NCBI GenBank assembly: GCA_002707745.1
Contig: PANU01000070.1
Coordinates: 1-41,825 of the forward strand
Direction: 5' to 3'
DNA: 41,825 nucleotides
DNA from: Flavobacteriaceae bacterium
GTDB lineage: Bacteria > Bacteroidota > Bacteroidia > Flavobacteriales > Flavobacteriaceae
Part shown: positions 1 to 8,631 of the stretch, piece by piece
Layout of the letters: each line of letters opens with the position of its first letter
Position numbering within the stretch: the first letter of the stretch is position 1
The notes under the pieces: generated by a model
Told to the model about the DNA's origin: nothing
Databases searched by the model: none
Seen by the model: the letters and a program-made list of their open reading frames with translations, nothing else
Program-made: the position numbers and the translations under genes

Positions 1-90
1 CAGAATTAAGAAAAGTTTAATGACTGTACTTTTTTAAATGTTCACAAAAAAGATTCTGTTGCTTTCTTCGGAAATTTTTAGGACTTAGAT

Positions 91-98
91 TATATTTG
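91..98 (+). promoter_or_regulatory. -7 promoter element (TATATTTG)
   Basis: A perfect match to the Bacteroidota -7 consensus TAnnTTTG, 18 bases before the ATG at 117. This predicts a short leader of about a dozen bases. No convincing -33 TTG is visible upstream. Confidence 0.6.
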
Positions 99-116
99 TA
101 GTCTAATATTAGAACT

Positions 117-542
117 ATGTCGTTTACAGATTTATTTGAGAGTGGAGCACACAAAAGAAACCTGGGTCACTTTGCCTCTATTGCTAACATGGCTGCCATC
201 AATGGGGAGCTAAATGCTGAAGAAGAAAAAATGCTACGCCGTTTTGCTAAAAAACTTGATATTGACGAAAGTGAATACGAAGCAGTACTAAAAAACCCAA
301 CAAAATATCCTATTAATCCGCCAAATGATGCAGACCGAAGATTGGAACGCATGCACGATCTTTTTGAAATGATTTTTGCCGATCACGAAATAGATGATCA
401 CGAGCGGTTTTTAATTGAAAAATATGCAATAGGACTGGGTTATACTGCAGAGTTGGCTCAAAAACTCATTAAAAGATCTGTTGAAATTTACAGCGGGGGT
501 CTGGATATGGAAGATTACCGGTATCTATTAAATAAAAAATAA
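117..542 (+). CDS. TerB-like helical protein
   Basis: A 141-residue soluble protein, all helical by eye. It resembles the TerB / tellurite-resistance fold: an early segment with small residues (ASIANMAAINGELNAEEE), an acidic DIDESEY stretch, and a second half with ADHEIDDHERFLIEKYA, the typical D/E-rich metal-binding pattern. TerB-like proteins bind divalent metal through acidic residues, but their physiological role in flavobacteria is unclear, and no other ter genes are nearby to suggest tellurite resistance. It stands alone, with its own promoter and a terminator before the convergent fbp gene. Family assignment is moderately sure; function is not. Confidence 0.8.
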   Translation: MSFTDLFESGAHKRNLGHFASIANMAAINGELNAEEEKMLRRFAKKLDIDESEYEAVLKNPTKYPINPPNDADRRLERMHDLFEMIFADHEIDDHERFLIEKYAIGLGYTAELAQKLIKRSVEIYSGGLDMEDYRYLLNKK

Positions 543-564
543 TTTTTATTTTAAGTGTTAAGAA

Positions 565-598
565 GAGCCTTTTCGATACTGTCGAAGGGCTTTTTTTG
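565..598 (+). terminator. Rho-independent terminator
   Basis: An imperfect stem (AGCCTTTTCGA paired with TCGAAGGGCT, loop TACTG) followed by a run of seven T. It ends the TerB-like gene between two convergent genes. Confidence 0.75.
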
Positions 599-641
599 TA
601 TGTACAAACCCCTTTAAAACTATTTTTTTCTTCGCCAAAAT

Positions 642-1646
642 CTAGGAATTATGCATAAATTCTTCTGCCTTTGCAACCATATTTTTACTTCCGCAGAAAA
701 AAGGTACGCGTTGGTGCAACGTTGTAGGCTGGATGTCTAAAATGCGCTCAAAACCATTGCTGGCACTCCCTCCTGCTTGCTCCGCTAAATACGCCATTGG
801 GTTACATTCGTATAACAAACGAAGTTTTCCATCTGGATCTTTAGCAGTGTTAGGATAAATATAAATTCCGCCTTTTATCATATTTCGATGAAAATCTGAC
901 ACCAGAGAACCTATGTATCTTGCAGAATAAGGGCGGTTGTCTTCTTCTTTCTGGCAATATTTTATGTAGTCTTTAACGCCTTGCGGAAAATGTACATAAT
1001 TCCCCTCGTTAACCGAATAGATGTTCCCGTCTTCAGGATATTTCATGTTTGGATGGGACAGGTAATATGTTCCAATTGCAGGATTAAGAGTAAAACCATT
1101 TACACCGTGACCAGTAGAATATACAATCATAGTAGAAGTCCCGTATACAATATATCCTGCAGCAACCTGATTTTTTCCAGGCTGAAGAAAATCTTCTATC
1201 GTTACAGGAGTACCTGTAGGGGTAACTCTTCTGTAAATTGAAAAAATAGTACCTACCGAAACATTTACATCAATATTGGAAGAGCCATCCAGGGGGTCCA
1301 TGAGGACTATATATTTATTGTCGTTCTTTTTATTGCGTCCCGTTATTGTAATGTAATCGTCCTCTTCTTCACTGGCAATACCGCAAACTATTTCACGATT
1401 GGTAAGCGTTTTTATAAAAATTTCATTTGCGTACACATCCAGTTTCTGTTGGTCTTCTCCCTGAACGTTGGTTTCACCGGCAGCACCTAAAATATCTACC
1501 AATCCGGCTTTGTTAACTTCGTGGTTTACCACTTTTGCAGCCAGACGTATTGAATTAATTAGCCGCGAAAGCTCACCAGAGGAGTACTTGAACTCTTCCT
1601 GGTTTTCAATAATAAATTCGCCTAGTGTTTGATTCTGCTTTGCCAT
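642..1646 (-). CDS. fbp: Fructose-1,6-bisphosphatase, class I
   Basis: Hydrolyses fructose-1,6-bisphosphate to fructose-6-phosphate in gluconeogenesis, in the cytoplasm. At 334 residues it has the normal class I length. The Mg-binding signature [17 protein letters not shown] sits near residue 117, preceded by the acidic ASEEEDD segment that supplies other metal ligands. Near the C-terminus [17 protein letters not shown] is the conserved sugar-phosphate region. It starts at an ATG and faces the GNAT gene divergently across a short palindromic promoter region. The assignment is secure. Confidence 0.97.
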   Translation of the reverse strand: MAKQNQTLGEFIIENQEEFKYSSGELSRLINSIRLAAKVVNHEVNKAGLVDILGAAGETNVQGEDQQKLDVYANEIFIKTLTNREIVCGIASEEEDDYITITGRNKKNDNKYIVLMDPLDGSSNIDVNVSVGTIFSIYRRVTPTGTPVTIEDFLQPGKNQVAAGYIVYGTSTMIVYSTGHGVNGFTLNPAIGTYYLSHPNMKYPEDGNIYSVNEGNYVHFPQGVKDYIKYCQKEEDNRPYSARYIGSLVSDFHRNMIKGGIYIYPNTAKDPDGKLRLLYECNPMAYLAEQAGGSASNGFERILDIQPTTLHQRVPFFCGSKNMVAKAEEFMHNS

Positions 1647-1673
1647 GATACCGCGTAGTGCTTAGATTTACCG

Positions 1674-1711
1674 CAAATATCGGGATTTTTAAGAAATACC
1701 ACCGATATTTG
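1674..1711. promoter_or_regulatory. Palindromic divergent promoter, fbp / GNAT
   Basis: Two copies of CCGATATTTG lie in inverted orientation (1674-1683 on the minus strand, 1702-1711 on the plus strand), 18 bases apart. Each contains GATATTTG, seven of eight bases of the TAnnTTTG -7 element. One copy fits fbp (27 bases from its ATG) and the other the acetyltransferase (17 bases from the ATG at 1729). The perfect 10-base symmetry exceeds what two -7 boxes need, so the repeat could also bind a shared regulator. Confidence 0.5.
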
Positions 1712-1728
1712 TGTATCAAAACAAACGT

Positions 1729-2199
1729 ATGGAGGTAAACATTCGAAATGCCGAAAAAAAAGATATGCCCCAGGTCTTGCAACTTATTAAAGAACTGGCC
1801 GTCTTTGAAAAAGAACCCAATGCGGTGGAAGTTACGGTTACAGATTTAGAAGTTGAAGGGTTCAAAAAGAACCTGTTTACGTGTTTTGTAGCCGAATTTG
1901 AAGCAGAAATTGTTGGCATGGCATTGGTATATTTCCGATTTTCAACCTGGAAAGGGCGTACCGTACATTTGGAAGACTTAATTGTAAAAAAAGAATACCG
2001 AAGCAAAGGCATAGGAACCCTGCTTTATAATAAGGTTATTACTTTTGCCAAGCAACAAGGAGTAAAACGGGTGGAGTGGGTCGTGCTGGACTGGAACCAG
2101 AATGCCATCGATTTTTATGAAAAAAGTGGTGCTACGTTCCTAAAAAACTGGTATCTGGTACAATTAGGGGAAGAAGAAATAAAAATAAATGATAATTAA
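1729..2199 (+). CDS. GNAT family N-acetyltransferase
   Basis: A single-domain cytoplasmic acetyltransferase of about 156 residues using acetyl-CoA. The acetyl-CoA-binding motif A is EYRSKGIGTLLYNKV, preceded by the strand VHLEDLIVKKEYR. The tail NAIDFYEKSGATFL is the usual GNAT motif B. Overall layout resembles the diamine / spermidine-type (SSAT-like) acetyltransferases, but the substrate cannot be read from sequence. An in-frame GTG lies 18 bases upstream, but it overlaps the -7 promoter element, so the ATG at 1729 is the likely start. Aspartate kinase follows on the same strand. Confidence 0.85.
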   Translation: MEVNIRNAEKKDMPQVLQLIKELAVFEKEPNAVEVTVTDLEVEGFKKNLFTCFVAEFEAEIVGMALVYFRFSTWKGRTVHLEDLIVKKEYRSKGIGTLLYNKVITFAKQQGVKRVEWVVLDWNQNAIDFYEKSGATFLKNWYLVQLGEEEIKINDN

Positions 2200-2208
2200 A
2201 AAAAGAAA

Positions 2209-2226
2209 CTCCCGCCTTATCGGGAG
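2209..2226 (+). promoter_or_regulatory. Hairpin over the ribosome-binding region of aspartate kinase
   Basis: CTCCCG and CGGGAG form a perfect 6-bp stem with loop CCTTAT. The 3' arm contains most of GGGAGG, a good Shine-Dalgarno sequence ending five bases before the ATG at 2233, so folding would hide it. An A-rich tract precedes the stem, so on the minus strand the same sequence looks like a terminator. Whether it acts as a translational switch or only as a terminator is unresolved. Confidence 0.45.
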
Positions 2227-2232
2227 GTGATC

Positions 2233-3489
2233 ATGAAAGTATTCAAATTTGGAGGTGCATCGGTTAAAGATGCCCAGGGTGTTAAAAATGTTGCTGCTGT
2301 ACTACAAAAAACAGACGAGCAGGATTTGTTGGTGGTAATTTCGGCCATGGGAAAAATGACCAATGCGTTGGAGGTGGTTGTGGCAAATTATTTTAAGGAT
2401 AGCGCCTCCATAAAAATCTCAAAAGAAGTATTACTGGATTTTCATTTGCCTATTTTAAATGCCTTGTTTCCTAACACATCGCACCCGGTGTACAAAAAAT
2501 TGAATGAATTGGTTTTTCAGCTAACACAGTTTTTAGAACAAAACAAATCTACAAACCATGCTTTTGTGTACGACCAGGTGGTTTGTTATGGAGAACTTAT
2601 TTCAACAACAATTGTTTCTGCATATTTAAACGAAACAGGAATTACAAACACCTGGCTGGATGTGCGTACCTGCATAATTACAGATGGTAATTACCGGGAT
2701 GCAAAAGTAGACTGGGAGACCACACAACAAAACATTTCAAAACAGGTTGCTGCCAAAGGAATTACCATTACACAAGGTTTTTTGGGCGCAGAAGGCAGTA
2801 ATAATTTTACCACAACATTAGGTAGAGAGGGGAGTGATTATACAGCTGCTATTTTTGCGTATTGTTTAAATGCCGAGAATGTTACTATCTGGAAAGATGT
2901 CCCGGGAGTTTTAAATGCAGACCCCAGATATTTTAGCAAGACTACGCTGTTACAAAATATATCTTATCGTGAGGCTATTGAATTGGCTTTTTACGGAGCG
3001 TCGGTAATTCACCCAAAAACACTTCAGCCACTGCAAAGAAAAGAGATTCCTTTGTATGTAAAATCGTTTCTTAATCCGTTGGATAAAGGGACCTGTGTAG
3101 GAAAAGGCGTTACCCTAGAACCTATGGTGTCTTGCTTTATTTTGAAAAAAAACCAGGTGCTTATTTCTTTGTCTTCACTGGATTTCAACTTTATGATGGA
3201 GGATCATATTGGAAATGTTTTTAAATGGTTGCATGAGTATAAGATGAAAGTTGAATTAATACAAAACTCTGCCATAAGCTTTTCAGTGTGTATTGATAAT
3301 AAATACGACACCCTGGAACCACTACTTGCGAAATTACGCAGCACTTTTAAAGTAAGCTGGAATGAAAATGTTATTTTATACACCATCCGCCACGCTGATG
3401 CTAAACAAGTTAAGGCACTTTTAAAAGATAAAGAACTCTTGTTAAAACAGGAAAGCCGAGGGACAGTACAATTGGTGGTGAAAGAATAG
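2233..3489 (+). CDS. lysC: Aspartate kinase (monofunctional)
   Basis: Phosphorylates L-aspartate with ATP, the first step to lysine, threonine and methionine. The kinase domain opens with KVFKFGGASVKD (usually KFGGTSV) and includes GREGSDYTAAIFA and WKDVPGVLNADPR, the nucleotide- and aspartate-binding motifs. About 130 C-terminal residues follow in the place of the regulatory ACT domains. At roughly 418 residues it is monofunctional; no homoserine dehydrogenase is fused. The ATG at 2233 was preferred to a GTG two codons earlier because GGGAGG lies at proper spacing. The symbol is by family; an organism may hold several aspartokinases. Confidence 0.9.
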   Translation: MKVFKFGGASVKDAQGVKNVAAVLQKTDEQDLLVVISAMGKMTNALEVVVANYFKDSASIKISKEVLLDFHLPILNALFPNTSHPVYKKLNELVFQLTQFLEQNKSTNHAFVYDQVVCYGELISTTIVSAYLNETGITNTWLDVRTCIITDGNYRDAKVDWETTQQNISKQVAAKGITITQGFLGAEGSNNFTTTLGREGSDYTAAIFAYCLNAENVTIWKDVPGVLNADPRYFSKTTLLQNISYREAIELAFYGASVIHPKTLQPLQRKEIPLYVKSFLNPLDKGTCVGKGVTLEPMVSCFILKKNQVLISLSSLDFNFMMEDHIGNVFKWLHEYKMKVELIQNSAISFSVCIDNKYDTLEPLLAKLRSTFKVSWNENVILYTIRHADAKQVKALLKDKELLLKQESRGTVQLVVKE

Positions 3490-3501
3490 CAGGCGTTTCG
3501 C

Positions 3502-3509
3502 TATCTTTG
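3502..3509 (+). promoter_or_regulatory. -7 promoter element (TATCTTTG)
   Basis: A perfect TAnnTTTG match 21 bases before the ATG at 3531. It overlaps an in-frame TTG that would otherwise extend the acyltransferase, so it decides the start. Confidence 0.6.
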
Positions 3510-3530
3510 TATGCTACAACCACCAAACAC

Positions 3531-5354
3531 ATGGGATTAGTCACTTCAAAAGAGATTGCAAAAGCTTTAAAGGTCGATAAGCTTGGCTTTTTGGGTACAC
3601 TTATGGGGTGGTCGGTAATGAAGGTGCTCAATATCTCTACCTGTAATAAAATTTACGATCGCAATAAGCATTTAAGTGGGTTAGCGTTTATTGATGCGCT
3701 TTTAGAAGAATTTGAAGTAGCCTATGAAATTCCTGATGAAGATTTAAAACGAATTCCAAAAACCGGACCTTTTATTACCATCTCCAACCATCCTTTGGGC
3801 GGTATTGATGGTATTTTACTCCTAAAATTACTTTTGGAACAGCGTCCAGACTATAAAATAATTGCCAACTTTTTACTACACCGCATAATGCCACTAAAAC
3901 CCTATGTGATGCCTGTAAACCCTTTTGAAGAACACAAAGAGGCACATAATAGCATGATGGCATTTAAAGCAGCATTACAGCACTTAAAGAGCGACCAGCC
4001 TTTAGGAGTTTTTCCTGCGGGTGAAGTTTCTACGCAAAAGGAAGAACAAATAATAATTGACCGTACGTGGGAGCCAGCTGCTATGAAGCTTATTAAAAAA
4101 GCTGAAGTACCTGTGATACCTATCTATTTTCATGGACGAAACAGTAAATCTTTTTACCGCTGGGCAAAAATGAGCGATACCATGCGTACGGCAAAGTTAC
4201 CCAGTGAACTATTATCCCAGAAAGAGCGCACGTTAAAAGTACGGATTGGGAATCCTATTTCAGTAGAGGATCAACAGGAACATGAATCGTTAGAGGCCTA
4301 TACAGCATTTCTGCGGAAGAAAACGTATGTACTTGCCAATCCGTTTCAGAAGAAAAAACTGTTGGATACGTTGCCAAAAACAATAAAACTTCCCAAATTA
4401 CCGAAGAAAATTGCCGGACCGGTCTCTGTAGAAGCTATCGAGAAAGAAATTGACGCACTTCGTCCAGAAGACAAGCGGTTGTTGGAGAGTAAAAATTATG
4501 AAGTATTTCTGGCTTCGGCCGAAAGAATACCAAATATTCTCGTAGAAATTGGGCGGTTACGTGAAATCACCTTTCGTGAAGTAGGTGAAGGAACCAACAA
4601 TGCTATTGATATTGACAAATTTGATAATCATTATCACCACATGTTTTTGTGGGATAATGAAGCAAAAAAAATAGCGGGTGCCTACAGAATGGGGCTAGGC
4701 TCCAAGATTTTTGCAGCTTATGGGATTGACGGGTTTTATTTACAGGATCTTTTTCGCTTTGAACCAGAGTTGCACGATATGATGAGCAAGAGCATTGAAA
4801 TGGGCCGTGCCTTTATTATTAAAGAATACCAATTGCGACCTATGCCACTATTTCTTCTTTGGAAAGGTATTGTTCATACTACCCTGCGGTATCCGGAACA
4901 CAAATTTTTAATTGGTGGAGTGAGTATTAGTAATCAGTTTTCAGAATTCAGTAAAAGTTTAATGATTGAGTTTATGAAATCGAATTACTACGATCCCTAC
5001 GTGGCACAATACATAAATCCGAAAAAGGAATACAAGGTAAAGCTAAAAGACGCCGATAAAGATTTCATTTTTGACGAAAGCGAAGCAGACCTTAATAAAT
5101 TCGATAAGCTAATTGATGAAGTAGAACCCGGTGCGCTGCGATTACCCGTTCTTATTAAAAAATATATCAAACAAAACGCTAAAGTAGTAGCGTTTAATGT
5201 AGATCCGCTTTTTAACAATGCTGTGGATGGATTAATGTATATTCGTATTGCAGATTTGCCAGAAAGTACCGTAAAACCTGTCATGGAAGAATTTCAGGCC
5301 GAATTGGAAAAAAAATACAGTAACGGTAGTAAATCTTCTGAAGAAAATCTATAA
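3531..5354 (+). CDS. Bifunctional acyltransferase, OlsF/GlsF-like (amino-acid lipid synthesis)
   Basis: About 607 residues in two catalytic halves. The N-terminal half is a PlsC-type lysolipid O-acyltransferase with the variant catalytic motif NHPLGGIDG (His near residue 87) and the glycine-rich FPAGEVS motif. The C-terminal half (from about residue 340) is a GNAT/OlsB-like N-acyltransferase, with EIGRLREITFREVGEGTNNA and later FLIGGVSISNQFS. This order matches OlsF, which carries out both acylations of ornithine lipids, and related enzymes making glycine lipids in Bacteroidota. The amino-acid substrate cannot be told from sequence. It probably acts at the inner membrane. It has its own promoter just after aspartate kinase. 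The family is likely; the specific product is inference. Confidence 0.85.
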   Translation: MGLVTSKEIAKALKVDKLGFLGTLMGWSVMKVLNISTCNKIYDRNKHLSGLAFIDALLEEFEVAYEIPDEDLKRIPKTGPFITISNHPLGGIDGILLLKLLLEQRPDYKIIANFLLHRIMPLKPYVMPVNPFEEHKEAHNSMMAFKAALQHLKSDQPLGVFPAGEVSTQKEEQIIIDRTWEPAAMKLIKKAEVPVIPIYFHGRNSKSFYRWAKMSDTMRTAKLPSELLSQKERTLKVRIGNPISVEDQQEHESLEAYTAFLRKKTYVLANPFQKKKLLDTLPKTIKLPKLPKKIAGPVSVEAIEKEIDALRPEDKRLLESKNYEVFLASAERIPNILVEIGRLREITFREVGEGTNNAIDIDKFDNHYHHMFLWDNEAKKIAGAYRMGLGSKIFAAYGIDGFYLQDLFRFEPELHDMMSKSIEMGRAFIIKEYQLRPMPLFLLWKGIVHTTLRYPEHKFLIGGVSISNQFSEFSKSLMIEFMKSNYYDPYVAQYINPKKEYKVKLKDADKDFIFDESEADLNKFDKLIDEVEPGALRLPVLIKKYIKQNAKVVAFNVDPLFNNAVDGLMYIRIADLPESTVKPVMEEFQAELEKKYSNGSKSSEENL

Positions 5355-5400
5355 GCAAGTTGTTCCTATACTAGATAAAACCTCAGAGCACAAAATAAAA

Positions 5401-6183
5401 TTATGATGATTCCTGTCCTACACTTAAACTACTATATTTTGCTTTAACCATCATAAACAAGCCGTACCCAACCAATCCCAGCGAAACAATACCTAGAATA
5501 AGACTTCCAAATTCATTTTCAATAAATCCAAACGCATCACTTTTGCTTAGTTTATTTGCGTTGTTTGCAAATCCAGCTTTCAAAAACAAAAAGCCTAATA
5601 GCCCAGCTACAATACCACGGGAAGTATAGCCTACTTTTCCAAACTTTAAAATAAGACCTTGGGTTTTTGCGGGAAGGCTCGTGCTTTCTACCTTTTCTTT
5701 AAACTTACCGGAATAGGCCTGGTAAAATTCGTAGATACCTTTTCCTATAAGTGCTATACCAACAATTATAGTAATAGTTATAGCATACTCAGACTCGAAA
5801 ATTTTGGAAATAAAGGATTTGTTTTCACTAGAAGAGCCAAGTACTGTTTGTATGGCAATATAAGATAGTGCACCATATAACACACCACTTATAAAATAAG
5901 CGATACGTTTAACGGTACCTTTTGCATTATTTTCAATATTGTTCGGATTTGCAAATGCCTGATACCATCGCCAAAAAACATACCCTAATAGTCCAATAGA
6001 CAATAACACCAGCAATATTTTACCAAAAGATTGTTGGGCTATAAAATCTATAACTGTTTTGGAACTCGATTTCTCTCCCCCATACCCAAAAGCGGCCAAG
6101 GTGGTAAGTACTCCTATAATAAAATAAACAATTCCTTTTGTTGCGATGCCAAAACTGGCAAATTTTTCTCTTTTGCTACCCAT
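5401..6183 (-). CDS. DUF1206 membrane protein
   Basis: 260 residues with three repeated units, each starting with a G-rich helix (FGIATKGIVYFIIGVLT, VKRIAYFISGVLYGAL, VGYTSRGIVAGLLGFL) and holding two membrane segments, giving six in total. This threefold arrangement is the DUF1206 pattern. No catalytic motif is visible and the family has no settled function. A 169-bp AT-rich gap without a gene or a perfect -7 box lies upstream. Confidence 0.88.
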   Translation of the reverse strand: MGSKREKFASFGIATKGIVYFIIGVLTTLAAFGYGGEKSSSKTVIDFIAQQSFGKILLVLLSIGLLGYVFWRWYQAFANPNNIENNAKGTVKRIAYFISGVLYGALSYIAIQTVLGSSSENKSFISKIFESEYAITITIIVGIALIGKGIYEFYQAYSGKFKEKVESTSLPAKTQGLILKFGKVGYTSRGIVAGLLGFLFLKAGFANNANKLSKSDAFGFIENEFGSLILGIVSLGLVGYGLFMMVKAKYSSLSVGQESS

Positions 6184-6352
6184 ATTTATAAATTTATCTT
6201 TTAATTATTTAAAAATCAAAACTTTAGCGCAATTTTAAGTTTGTTTCTTATTATTTAGTTAAATACTTGAACAAAGAGATTTTTAAATTTTTAAAAATGT
6301 GATACAATGCTTTAAAGCAAAACCGAACTTCATACAATTAATAAATTCCCCT

Positions 6353-6808
6353 TTATACCTTACATAAATCAGGGAATGGTTCTTTTACTTTATTTGAAAA
6401 TACAGTTGAAATAGTAGTGGTGTTTGTAATGTTGTCCAGTTTACAAAGTACTGTTAAGGTAGCGCAGAGTCCATCAAATAACAACTCTTTATCTGTTGGA
6501 TTAGAGGGTTTAAAATGAGAATGATGTAGCGGCAATTGATAGCCACAACCCTGAAGAAATGCATTTTCAATTTGTAATAATTCTGAAGGTAAATACCCTT
6601 GAAATCTTCTACCCATCATTTCGTGGACTTTCCCTACGTAGTTTAACTGGAAAGAACCGTGGTGGTCTGAAAGATGTTGCCAGGCATTACTGCCCCCCAA
6701 AATAGAACCTACAGCACATTGTGTACAACATTCTGGGTTTAAAGTGTTGTTGTAAAAAGCCGTGTAGAGGTTTTGTATTGCGGCTTCAAATCTTGCTGTT
6801 GTTTTCAT
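6353..6808 (-). CDS. Conserved hypothetical Cys-rich protein
   Basis: 151 residues, soluble, with PECCTQCAVGSILGG near residue 25 and further Cys at FLQGCGYQ, DGLCATL, VLCKLD and near the C-terminus. As I recall, homologues in flavobacteria are sometimes labelled NADH-quinone reductase subunit F (NqrF), but this protein has no ferredoxin, FAD or NAD domain and is far too short, so that name is unsupported. The clustered Cys residues may bind metal. It lies just downstream of miaE, separated by 51 bases, and may be in the same transcript. Function unknown. Confidence 0.8.
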   Translation of the reverse strand: MKTTARFEAAIQNLYTAFYNNTLNPECCTQCAVGSILGGSNAWQHLSDHHGSFQLNYVGKVHEMMGRRFQGYLPSELLQIENAFLQGCGYQLPLHHSHFKPSNPTDKELLFDGLCATLTVLCKLDNITNTTTISTVFSNKVKEPFPDLCKV

Positions 6809-6859
6809 CTTGTAATTTTTCAGTAAAAAGATACGAAAAAATCAGGATGAGATCAACAA

Positions 6860-7441
6860 TTACCCGTGAATGGTTTCAGATTTCCCATAGTTTTTTATAA
6901 TCTCGCCTTCAAATTCAATAAGTTCCTGCCAGCGTTTGTCCACGTCAACATCCTGTCCGTACTTACGTGCAAAACCCAGAAAAGTTGTATAATGTCCTGC
7001 TTCACTAATCATTAATTCGCGATAAAATTTAGAGAGTTCAACATCTTTAATACGTTCACTAAGTAATTTAAAGCGCTCGCAACTCCGGGCTTCAATCATC
7101 GCCGAAAACAACAGTCTGTCTACCATTGCCTGTGTTCTGTTACCGCCGCGACGCGTAAATTGGAATAACTGGTTTACATAATGATCTTTTCGTTCCCGAC
7201 CTAATTTATACCCGCGTTTTTTAATGATTTCGTGAACCATTTCAAAATGTTCCAGCTCTTCCTGTGCTAACTTTAACAGATCTGTCACCAAATCTTCATG
7301 TTCACTATTTAAAGTAATAATGGTGATGGCGTTGGTAGCTGCTTTTTGTTCACACCAGGCATGGTCTGTCAGGATTTCTTCGAGATTGCTTTCTACAATT
7401 GTAACCCAGCGTGGGTCTGTGGCTAATTTGAGGTTGAGCAT
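6860..7441 (-). CDS. miaE: tRNA-(ms2io6A)-hydroxylase
   Basis: A non-haem di-iron hydroxylase acting on the modified A37 of tRNAs reading codons that start with U. The diiron four-helix bundle shows paired E...ExxH ligands: EEILTDHAWCEQKAA, AQEELEHFEMV, IEARSCERF and SEAGHYTTF. Length is about 193 residues. The frame is open 17 codons further upstream, but that would overlap the preceding reductase gene, and family members start near MLNLKLATDPRW; the ATG at 7441 was chosen. The gene is the last clear member of the run that begins at arsR. Confidence 0.9.
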   Translation of the reverse strand: MLNLKLATDPRWVTIVESNLEEILTDHAWCEQKAATNAITIITLNSEHEDLVTDLLKLAQEELEHFEMVHEIIKKRGYKLGRERKDHYVNQLFQFTRRGGNRTQAMVDRLLFSAMIEARSCERFKLLSERIKDVELSKFYRELMISEAGHYTTFLGFARKYGQDVDVDKRWQELIEFEGEIIKNYGKSETIHG

Positions 7442-7469
7442 ATTGCGCGTATTTTTTACTGAAAAATTA

Positions 7470-8186
7470 TTATCGATATTCTGGGTTTTCAAAATTCCAC
7501 CGTGTGCCGTCGTCCCAATCGCCTCGGGAATTTCCGTAGGAAGGATACCCGTCTTGATCTTTCAGTATTTTAGCCAAATGCAGAAGATTGTAGGTCATAA
7601 AAGTGGTGTTGCGGTTGGTAAAATCGTTGTTTTTGGCACCGCTTTCTTCGTCATTATAACTGGGTCCGGGTCCGGCTTCGCCAATCCAGCCACAATCTGC
7701 TTGCGGGGGAATGCTATACCCAATGTGTTGCAGGGCGTAGAGCGTACTCATAGCCACGTGCTTTATCCCGTCTTCATTTCCTGTTATGATGCATCCGCCT
7801 ACTTTTCCGTAAAAATAGTATTGTCCTTTATCATTTCTTCTGCCGCTTTCCCCATACAACCGTTCTATAAACTTGGTAGCTACCGAAGATTTTTCGCCCA
7901 ACCAGATAGGTGTGCCTAATACCAGAATATCTGCATCTTTTATTTTTTTCCAGATTTCTGGCCATTCGTCTTTTTCAACTCCATGTTCGGTCATATCGTG
8001 ATACACGCCATAGGCAATGTCGTGATTTACCAGGCGCAGGTACTCTACGGTAACTCCTTCTGAACGCAATATGTTTATAGAGACGTCCATGAGTGCTTTG
8101 GTATGACTCATTCTTGGAGTTTTTTTGAGCGTACAGTTAACGTAAAGCGCTTTTAAAGTGCTGAAATCTGGTTTTTTTAAAGCCAT
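7470..8186 (-). CDS. NAD(P)H-dependent FMN reductase / flavodoxin-fold protein
   Basis: 238 residues with a flavodoxin-like fold: KALYVNCTLKKTPRMSHT is the FMN phosphate loop, and DADILVLGTPIWLGEKSSVATKF the flavin-ring region. The last 60 residues (with AGPGPSYNDEE, then a Trp- and Asn-rich tail) are family specific. Likely reduces flavin or small quinone/nitro substrates using NAD(P)H. It lies between DUF1304 and miaE. FMN-reductase proteins (ArsH) occur in arsenic operons, but this is not recognisably ArsH. Confidence 0.8.
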   Translation of the reverse strand: MALKKPDFSTLKALYVNCTLKKTPRMSHTKALMDVSINILRSEGVTVEYLRLVNHDIAYGVYHDMTEHGVEKDEWPEIWKKIKDADILVLGTPIWLGEKSSVATKFIERLYGESGRRNDKGQYYFYGKVGGCIITGNEDGIKHVAMSTLYALQHIGYSIPPQADCGWIGEAGPGPSYNDEESGAKNNDFTNRNTTFMTYNLLHLAKILKDQDGYPSYGNSRGDWDDGTRWNFENPEYR

Positions 8187-8265
8187 AGCCTGTTGTATTT
8201 TGAAAGGTTACTTAATACGATGCTTACAAGGTACAGGAATTACAACAAAAGTAGTTGAATACAGA

Positions 8266-8628
8266 TTATAAAATAAACAACAAGAGTATGGCGCTAACAG
8301 CTGGTAAAGCCTGAATAAAAAAGATTTTCTTTGAAACCGTGAACCCGCCATATATTCCTGCTATAGCTACACAAATTAAAAAGAAAATGGCGATGTTTTG
8401 TCGCCACATTATGTTTGAAATAAAAAAAGTCCAGATTAAACCCGCTGCGAGAAAGCCATTGTATAAACCCTGATTGGCTGCCATAGCTTTGGTTTTTGGA
8501 AAGAACTCCTTAGGAAACCCTCTAAAAATTTTTGGTCCTTTGGTTGTCCAGGCAAACATTTCAAAATACCAAAAATACAGATGAAGTAAGGCTATGATCC
8601 CAATGAGTATAGTTGTGGCAAGCGGCAT
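8266..8628 (-). CDS. DUF1304 membrane protein
   Basis: 120 residues with four membrane segments: TTILIGIIALLHLYFWYFEM, the GLYNGFLAAGLIWTFFI region, NIAIFFLICVAIAGIYGGF, and a C-terminal hydrophobic helix. The EMFAWTTKGPKIF and AANQGLYNGFLA motifs are DUF1304 hallmarks. Function unknown. Its start lies three bases after the arsC stop, so it is almost certainly co-translated with arsenate reductase, in the place where an arsenite permease would be expected. Confidence 0.88.
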   Translation of the reverse strand: MPLATTILIGIIALLHLYFWYFEMFAWTTKGPKIFRGFPKEFFPKTKAMAANQGLYNGFLAAGLIWTFFISNIMWRQNIAIFFLICVAIAGIYGGFTVSKKIFFIQALPAVSAILLLFIL

Positions 8629-8631
8629 AGT

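Noticed and set aside
117-542. Tellurite-resistance determinant
   Set aside because: Only a TerB-like fold is present; no other ter gene lies nearby.
7320-7919. Plus-strand frame of 199 codons over miaE and the flavin reductase gene
   Set aside because: Both opposite-strand genes have clear family motifs; this frame has none.
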